Under the pieces are notes generated by a model. It saw only the letters and a program-made list of their open reading frames with translations. It had not been told where the DNA came from and searched no databases. A DNA stretch of 64,000 nt from DAORHV01 sp964458645 (lineage in GTDB: Bacteria > Patescibacteriota > Gracilibacteria > Peribacterales > Peribacteraceae), in assembly GCA_964458645.1 (NCBI GenBank), contig CAYWJU010000005.1, positions 1-64,000 of the forward strand, read 5' to 3'. A program made the position numbers and the translations under genes. The stretch's first letter is position 1, and every line of letters starts with the position of its first letter. Shown here in pieces: positions 59,087 through 64,000 of the stretch.

Positions 59087-61693
59087 TTAGGAGGCCATTG
59101 CTTTATCTGCCTTGTCGGTAGTTTTTGCAGACTTGGCGACAATGTCGGAGGCGTGAACGAACGACAGCTCGTTCTTGTCCTTGCCGATGACGTGGATCAC
59201 GTCGCCGACTTGGTAGATGCCCTTCAGGATGTTCTCGGCGATCGGGTCCTCCAGTTGCTCCTGGATGGTGCGACGGACAGGGCGTGCGCCGTATTCGGGA
59301 TCGAATCCGAGCGTGCCGAGGTTGCCGATGGCCTTGGCGTCCAGCTCCAGGCCGTAACCCTGTTCCTTCAGGCGCTTCTCCAGCTGGCTCACGTGGAGCA
59401 GCACGATCTTGCGGATGGCGTCCTGCGGCAAGGCGTTGAAGACGATGGTTTGGTCGATGCGGTTCAAGAACTCCGGGCGGAAATGATCCTTCAGTTCGCG
59501 CAGGACTTCTTGGCGCTTCTCTTCGTAGGCCTGTTCCTCACGCTTGGCGTCGTCCTCCAGCTTGAAGCCGATTTTTCCGGCCTGTTTGGTGAGTTTGTCG
59601 GCACCGATGTTGCTGGTCATGACGATGATCGTGTTGCGGAAGTCGACCGTTTTGCCCTGACCGTCGGTGAGGGTGCCGTCTTCCATAATCTGCAACAGAA
59701 TGTTGAAGAACTCGGGGTGAGCTTTCTCAATTTCATCGAACAGCACCACGGAGTAGGGCTTGCGGCGGACCGTTTCGGTCAGCTGGCCGCCTTCCTCGTA
59801 GCCCACGTAACCGGCGGTCGTGCCCGTAAGACGCGAGACGTTGTGGCGCTCCATGAACTCGGACATGTCGATTTTAATGAGGGCGTCCTCACGCTGGAAG
59901 ATCTCGCGAGCGAGCGTCTTCACGAGCTCGGTCTTACCCACGCCGGTCGGTCCCATGAACAAGAACGAACCGATCGGGCGACGCGAGTCGGAGATACCGA
60001 CGCGGCTGCGGCGGATGGCACGGGCGATTTTCTGGATCGCGACGTCCTGGCCCACGACGTGCTTGCGCAGCACGTTCTCGAGCGAGTTCAGGCGCTTGGT
60101 TTCGGACTTCATGAGGCGCGTGATGGGAATACCCGTCATGCGCGCGATGACGGCATGGATATCGTCCTCGGTGATCTCCACAGGGGAGCGGCGGTCGCCG
60201 TCGGCGCTGCTTTCCAGTGTCTTGCGCTCTGCGATCAGTTCTTCTTCTTCCTTGCGAAGCTTCAGCGCGTGCTGGTACTTCTGATCCTTCACGGCAGACT
60301 GCTTTTTCAACTCGATATCCTTCAATCCTTTCTCGATTTCCTTCAGACGAGGCGAGACATCGTGCTTCTGGGTGATGCTCTTGCCGGCTGCGGCTTCGTC
60401 GAGCACGTCGATTGCCTTGTCGGGCAGGAAACGTTCGGTGAGGTAGCGCTTGCTGAGCTTCACGGCGGCGTCGATGGCGTTGTCCGAGATATTCAGGCGA
60501 TGGAAGTTCTCGAAGCTCTGCTTCACACCCATCAAGATGTGAATGGCGTCCTCGACGCTGGGCTCTTCAACCATGATCGACTGGAAACGACGCTCGAGCG
60601 CACGGTCCTTTTCAATGCTCTTGCGGTATTCGTCGGTGGTCGTGGCGCCGATGACTTGAAGGGCTCCGCGAGACAAGGCGGGCTTCAAGATGTTGGCGGC
60701 GTCCAGCGAACCCTCGGCAGAACCGGAGCCCACAACGGTGTGTAGTTCATCGATGAACAAGATGATTTCGCGCTTGCTCTCGGTGGCTTCTTTAATGATG
60801 TCGTCGAAGCGTTGCTCGAACTCGCCGCGGTACTTGGTACCGGCGACCAACGAACCCATGTTCAGCTGCAGGACTTTCTTGCCTTTCAACGTGTCTGGCA
60901 CCTTGCCCTCGGCAATGCGCTGAGCCAAGCCCTCCACGATGGCGGTCTTGCCCACGCCGGACTCACCGATGAGCACCGGATTGTTCTTCGTCTTACGGTT
61001 CAAAATGTGTACCAGGCGCTCGATTTCGGTATCGCGGCCGATGACCGGCTCCAATTTCTTGTCGCGGGCCTTGGCGGTCATATCGTCGGTGAAGTAATCC
61101 AACACCGGCGTCTTGCTCTTGCCCTCGGTCTTCTTCTTTTTCAGGCCCTCGGGGTCGGTCTGGTTCTGCATGCCGACCAAGGCGCCCTGCAATCCCTGGA
61201 AGAACGACTCGAGCGAGCTCTCCAGATTTTTGTTCTGCGAGCGGAACTGGCTGATCTGGCCGAACATCTCCTCAATGTGCGTCTGGAGGTCATGCGGGTT
61301 GATTTGCATGTGCTCCAACAGCACGGTGGAGGAGTTCTTGCCGCTGCTGATGAGTGCGTACAAGAGGTGCTCGGTGCCGATGTTCGCGTGGCGGAATTTG
61401 TGGGCAACCATCACGCTCTGCTCAATGACGGTGTTCAGTGCCAGCGAGAGTCCATGTTTCACGTTCTGGCCTTCTGCGTCGGCTACTTTATTGGCTTTCA
61501 GGAGAATGCGGATATTTTCCTGCGTGACGCCGGCTCCCGTAAGAATGGAGAAGCCCAGTGACTTCGGGATGCTCAGCAGACCCAGCAGCAAGTGCTCGGT
61601 GCCGATATACATCGACTTCAGATTTTTAGCCTCCTGCTCTGCCAGCTGGAGTGCCAGCTTGGCATTCGGTGTGAAGCGGTCGAACGGGTGCAT
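59087..61693 (-). CDS. clpC: ATP-dependent Clp protease ATPase subunit ClpC
   Basis: Hsp100 unfoldase that feeds proteins to ClpP or refolds aggregates. The 868-residue product has the Clp N-domain repeats (residues 1-150), AAA-1 with GESGVGKTA (Lys249), a middle domain with a UVR-like motif (about 450-490; YQHALKLRKEEEEL) that marks ClpC rather than ClpB, and AAA-2 with GPTGVGKTE (Lys587) and GFDPEYGARP. A CIRCE operator overlaps its promoter, so HrcA control is expected. clpP is not in the window. Confidence 0.95.
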   Translation of the reverse strand: MHPFDRFTPNAKLALQLAEQEAKNLKSMYIGTEHLLLGLLSIPKSLGFSILTGAGVTQENIRILLKANKVADAEGQNVKHGLSLALNTVIEQSVMVAHKFRHANIGTEHLLYALISSGKNSSTVLLEHMQINPHDLQTHIEEMFGQISQFRSQNKNLESSLESFFQGLQGALVGMQNQTDPEGLKKKKTEGKSKTPVLDYFTDDMTAKARDKKLEPVIGRDTEIERLVHILNRKTKNNPVLIGESGVGKTAIVEGLAQRIAEGKVPDTLKGKKVLQLNMGSLVAGTKYRGEFEQRFDDIIKEATESKREIILFIDELHTVVGSGSAEGSLDAANILKPALSRGALQVIGATTTDEYRKSIEKDRALERRFQSIMVEEPSVEDAIHILMGVKQSFENFHRLNISDNAIDAAVKLSKRYLTERFLPDKAIDVLDEAAAGKSITQKHDVSPRLKEIEKGLKDIELKKQSAVKDQKYQHALKLRKEEEELIAERKTLESSADGDRRSPVEITEDDIHAVIARMTGIPITRLMKSETKRLNSLENVLRKHVVGQDVAIQKIARAIRRSRVGISDSRRPIGSFLFMGPTGVGKTELVKTLAREIFQREDALIKIDMSEFMERHNVSRLTGTTAGYVGYEEGGQLTETVRRKPYSVVLFDEIEKAHPEFFNILLQIMEDGTLTDGQGKTVDFRNTIIVMTSNIGADKLTKQAGKIGFKLEDDAKREEQAYEEKRQEVLRELKDHFRPEFLNRIDQTIVFNALPQDAIRKIVLLHVSQLEKRLKEQGYGLELDAKAIGNLGTLGFDPEYGARPVRRTIQEQLEDPIAENILKGIYQVGDVIHVIGKDKNELSFVHASDIVAKSAKTTDKADKAMAS

Positions 61694-61708
61694 ATAAATG
61701 GGGGAGAG

Positions 61709-61735
61709 TTAGCACTCTACCAGAGAGAGTGCCAG
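61709..61735. promoter_or_regulatory. CIRCE operator (HrcA binding site)
   Basis: TTAGCACTC-N9-GAGTGCCAG; the consensus is TTAGCACTC-N9-GAGTGCTAA, so 16 of 18 arm positions match and the spacing is exact. It lies 15 nt before the clpC ATG and covers the -10 box, so bound HrcA would block transcription. Confidence 0.93.
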
Positions 61736-61742
61736 GTGTCCT
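61714..61742 (-). promoter_or_regulatory. Promoter of clpC, overlapped by CIRCE
   Basis: Minus strand AGGACA (61742-61737), 17-nt spacer ending TGG, TAGAGT (61719-61714): an extended -10 lying within the CIRCE element. Predicted leader is about 14 nt. Confidence 0.7.
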
Positions 61743-61858
61743 ATGACATCGGGGTACTTTATCACCCCGGCACCGCTAGGGGAAGCAAGTAGAATTGCAG
61801 AAAGTAGTGTTTAGCTCCTTGTGGGAGTTTGTATAGGTTTTTTGACGTTTGTGCCGAT

Positions 61859-63127
61859 CTATTGATTGCGGCGGAAATCACGCAGGTCATTCATGAAGAT
61901 ACTAATGACCGTTGTCAGCGGAACTGCCAACACGATTCCGAGAATGGGATGAATGACCGTCGGGAAGCTAATACCCACGAGCATGCCGAGCATGATAACG
62001 ATGGGTGATAAGCCGACAGCGTGTTTCATAATGAGTGGAACAAGCAGGTTGTTCTCACACGTTTGAATGACGTAGTACACGAGCATAATGACCAGTGCCC
62101 AAACGAAACCCGCCTGCGTCAGTGCGATGAACACCGCTGGAATGGCTGCGATGAGCGGTCCCGCCACTGGGATGAATTCCGTGAAGCCTGCCAGCAACGC
62201 CAGCGTGAATGAGTACGGCATGCCCAGAATCGTGAGCGCGATGAACGTAAGAACGCCGATGGAAAGACACAGAATCAACTGGCCCTGAAACCATTGCGAC
62301 ATCTTGTGGTAAATCGCATCGGCTTTGTTGTCGTAGTAGTTTCGGTAGCCGTGCGGCAGCAAGAACCTGAAGTAATCGACGATGTTCTCGCGCTCCATTT
62401 GAATGAAGAACGTGAGGATGAGGATTAGGAAGAAGCTGGCGATGAAATTGAAAACCGATCCGGCGATGCCAATGGCGTAACTCAGCCAACTCTGTGCGGC
62501 AGTGGACAGATTCTGGCCGAAATTGAACAGCGTCGTGGCTTGATCTTTAATTTCCAGGTTCCTGAGCGCTTCCTGCAGTAGGGCGGTGAGCTTGATGTTC
62601 AATGCGTCGGACAGGAATGGCAGCGTGATTTCCTGTTTGGTGAGCAAGACGTCGACGCGGTTATTCAAGAAGCGGGCGAAGTTCTGCACTTCCGTGGCGA
62701 CGATCGGGATGAGCGAGATAATCAGGAAGACCGCAAGCGAGAGGAAGATGACATAGACCAGAATCACCGCGATGCTGCGCGGAATACGCATGCGCTCGAA
62801 GAAGCGAACGCTGGAATCGATGACAATGGAAAGGAAGAATGCCAAGACCAGCACGAGCAGTGTGTCGTGCAACGACCACAACGCCCATGCGCCGACGAGC
62901 ACAAGCAAAATGGTGATTGTCGAAAAGGCTACCGTTTTTGGGGCGACTTCGATGACCAGTGTTTCCTTGGGGGTTTCCGGCGAAGACGGTCCGGGGGGCA
63001 GGCGGCGCTTGGCACTTTGCGATTCCTGTACGCGAATTCTGGCTTTCGTCCACAGTTTTTGTGCCCGATCGCTGATGATCTGGAACGATTTGAAGGAGTC
63101 CCGGTGTTTGGGTTGTTGCTTGGCCAT
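61859..63127 (-). CDS. AI-2E family transporter (UPF0118)
   Basis: A 422-residue membrane protein. After a basic, Pro-rich N-terminal region of about 80 residues come about eight helices and the family region with FTLALLAGFTEFIPVAGP, then NNLLVPLIMKHAVGLSP and a final helix pair. The family includes autoinducer-2 exporters and sodium/proton antiporters, so the substrate is open. Start 63127 gives a positively charged cytoplasmic N-terminus. It lies 10 nt behind the pilin-like gene. Confidence 0.92.
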   Translation of the reverse strand: MAKQQPKHRDSFKSFQIISDRAQKLWTKARIRVQESQSAKRRLPPGPSSPETPKETLVIEVAPKTVAFSTITILLVLVGAWALWSLHDTLLVLVLAFFLSIVIDSSVRFFERMRIPRSIAVILVYVIFLSLAVFLIISLIPIVATEVQNFARFLNNRVDVLLTKQEITLPFLSDALNIKLTALLQEALRNLEIKDQATTLFNFGQNLSTAAQSWLSYAIGIAGSVFNFIASFFLILILTFFIQMERENIVDYFRFLLPHGYRNYYDNKADAIYHKMSQWFQGQLILCLSIGVLTFIALTILGMPYSFTLALLAGFTEFIPVAGPLIAAIPAVFIALTQAGFVWALVIMLVYYVIQTCENNLLVPLIMKHAVGLSPIVIMLGMLVGISFPTVIHPILGIVLAVPLTTVISIFMNDLRDFRRNQ

Positions 63128-63137
63128 GGTGAGCGGA

Positions 63138-63545
63138 TCAGCTGCCGGGAGTGGTGACGTACACGACGACGGTTTCAATGATGATGTACGTGAGGAGACA
63201 GATAGCCAGACCGAGCAGCGCATTAATGATGTGCTTCTTGGCATCGTCGGAACTGCCGCCGGTCGCGGGGCCCATCATGTACTCGAAGCCGGCCCAGATG
63301 AGTCGAACCAAACAAATGGATGCACAGAAGCCGATGACAACACCTGTCAGTACGCTGATATATGCCGGAACACAGTTCCACATTCCTCCCGGAGGCAAAT
63401 TCAGTCCGCCAAAGCGAAAGTCACATTCAGCAGGAGGGCTGATCCCAGTCGGCATGGCAAGCGCGAGAGGGATCCACAGGACTTCAGTGAGAAAGTGCAG
63501 CACGTCAGTTATTATCGCGCGGAGCGTGCTCGGCGTAAATTCCAT
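63138..63545 (-). CDS. TrbC/VirB2-like pilin or small membrane protein
   Basis: A 135-residue protein: a hydrophobic N-terminal segment (signal-like), a Cys/Pro/Gly-rich loop, then two helices separated by AGFEYMMGPATGGSSDDAKKH. That helix-loop-helix arrangement, with a short basic cytoplasmic loop, is typical of VirB2/TrbC-type pilins in Patescibacteria-like genomes. Start 63545 (MEFTPSTLR) is preferred; an ATG at 63560 is possible. It is one of four T4SS-like parts in the window. Confidence 0.72.
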   Translation of the reverse strand: MEFTPSTLRAIITDVLHFLTEVLWIPLALAMPTGISPPAECDFRFGGLNLPPGGMWNCVPAYISVLTGVVIGFCASICLVRLIWAGFEYMMGPATGGSSDDAKKHIINALLGLAICLLTYIIIETVVVYVTTPGS

Positions 63546-63686
63546 TCGGGGCTTTTCCAAGCCTTGAAGACGATCTGAGCTTGTAGAATTGACCGGAATG
63601 TGACGTCGTTCACGCTTTCAGCGGCTTGACGATCAAATCACCTCATGACGTGACACGAGTTCCGTAGTAGTATGCGGTGTACATCG

Positions 63687-64000
63687 ATGGCGTTCTCGTG
63701 GACCACTGCCGGCAGACCGATTGTTGCACTTGCTCCTATGGCGGGTGTGACGGATGCCTCGTATCGCCAGTTGATTAAACGCGTGGCGCCCGAAACAGTG
63801 GTGTATACCGAGTTCTTATCGACCGATGCCATTGTCTATGGAGCTGAGCGCACGTTGAAAATGCTGGCATTCGATCCGGACATCGAGCGGCCGTTCATCG
63901 TGCAGGTGTTCGGCTCTAAGCCGGATCATTTCCTGCAGGCCTGCAAAGTGATTGAACAAATGGGTGCCGATGGCATCGACATCAATATGGGCTGCCCGGC
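63687..64000 (+). CDS. dus: tRNA-dihydrouridine synthase, 3'-truncated by the window edge
   Basis: FMN enzyme reducing uridines in the tRNA D-loop. The visible 104 residues show the Dus N-terminus: PIVALAPMAGVTDASYRQL, YTEFLSTDAI, FIVQVFGSKPDHF and GADGIDINMGCP; the catalytic cysteine region lies beyond the window. The start at 63687 follows a TAGTAT -10-like box (63668-63673) with a leader of about 7 nt. Subfamily (DusB-like or other) cannot be fixed from this part. Confidence 0.93.
   Translation, partial: MAFSWTTAGRPIVALAPMAGVTDASYRQLIKRVAPETVVYTEFLSTDAIVYGAERTLKMLAFDPDIERPFIVQVFGSKPDHFLQACKVIEQMGADGIDINMGCP

Noticed and set aside
59000..60745. Very long plus-strand frame opposite clpC (about 600 codons), and another at 56183-57370 opposite rpsA
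   Set aside because: Antisense to well-supported genes; products lack motifs and cross known stop and promoter positions.

Overview
The window is a gene-dense chromosomal segment, by eye slightly above half G+C, from a small-genome bacterium. It most resembles a member of the Candidate Phyla Radiation (Patescibacteria), with a Peregrinibacteria/Peribacteria-like gene set. Reasons are the dispersed type IV secretion-like parts typical of such genomes (a TraG/VirD4-like ATPase, a PrgI-family protein, a stand-alone VirB4 N-terminal-like protein, a TrbC/VirB2-like pilin), many SLH or lipoprotein surface proteins, a short HrcA, and many short uncharacterised membrane proteins. UGA is used as a stop (for example at 19688-19690 on the minus strand, 31314-31316 and 22497-22499), so the code is standard and not the UGA-glycine code of Gracilibacteria/Absconditabacteria. 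The assignment is an inference; no rRNA gene lies in the window.

Layout. 1-9.6 kb (plus): end of gyrA, a hypothetical, rpmE (bL31), hrcA, a large TraG/VirD4-like ATPase, an SGNH-hydrolase lipoprotein and an SLH/Calx-beta surface protein. 9.6-10.0 kb: a gene-free, strongly structured stretch. 10.0-14.8 kb (minus): dnaX, 5-formyl-THF cyclo-ligase, glyA, undecaprenol/diacylglycerol kinase and uppP. 14.9-22.5 kb: DsbA-like and DM13 lipoproteins, a large hypothetical, dcd, pdxS, an M28 peptidase, pdxT, and a tandemly duplicated unknown gene whose two copies share a structured leader. 22.5-28 kb: flavodoxin and 2-oxoacid:ferredoxin oxidoreductase operon, tRNA-Val, a pilin-like protein and an ABC exporter. 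28-46 kb: SLH/beta-propeller protein, RluA-type pseudouridine synthase, trpS, GT39-like transferase, CreD, AlkD, a kinase-like paralog pair, glutamate dehydrogenase, methyltransferases, ABC-F and a polysaccharide deacetylase. 46-55 kb: MFS exporter, small membrane proteins, tRNA-Gly, yidD, a long transketolase and a HIT protein. 55-64 kb (minus): ribosomal protein S1, the VirB4-N/PrgI pair, clpC, an AI-2E family protein and the pilin-like protein; then the start of a plus-strand dihydrouridine synthase gene that runs off the end.

How the parts fit. UppP with the DgkA-type kinase recycles undecaprenyl phosphate for envelope sugars; the GT39-like enzyme and deacetylase act at the surface. GlyA and the cyclo-ligase handle one-carbon folates. 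PdxS/PdxT would make the PLP used by GlyA. Flavodoxin plus oxidoreductase, glutamate dehydrogenase and transketolase are the visible central metabolism. HrcA very probably controls clpC through a CIRCE operator found at 61709-61735.

Three signals are not explained by the gene list. (1) More than two dozen genes have a -10 box ending only 6-9 nt before the start codon, so most transcripts here look leaderless. (2) A family of intergenic hairpin elements built from 9-nt units (GAnnCCGAn-like) sits just behind stop codons. (3) The duplicated gene at 21.2-22.5 kb has, in both copies, a leader of about 135 nt with two mutually exclusive hairpins.
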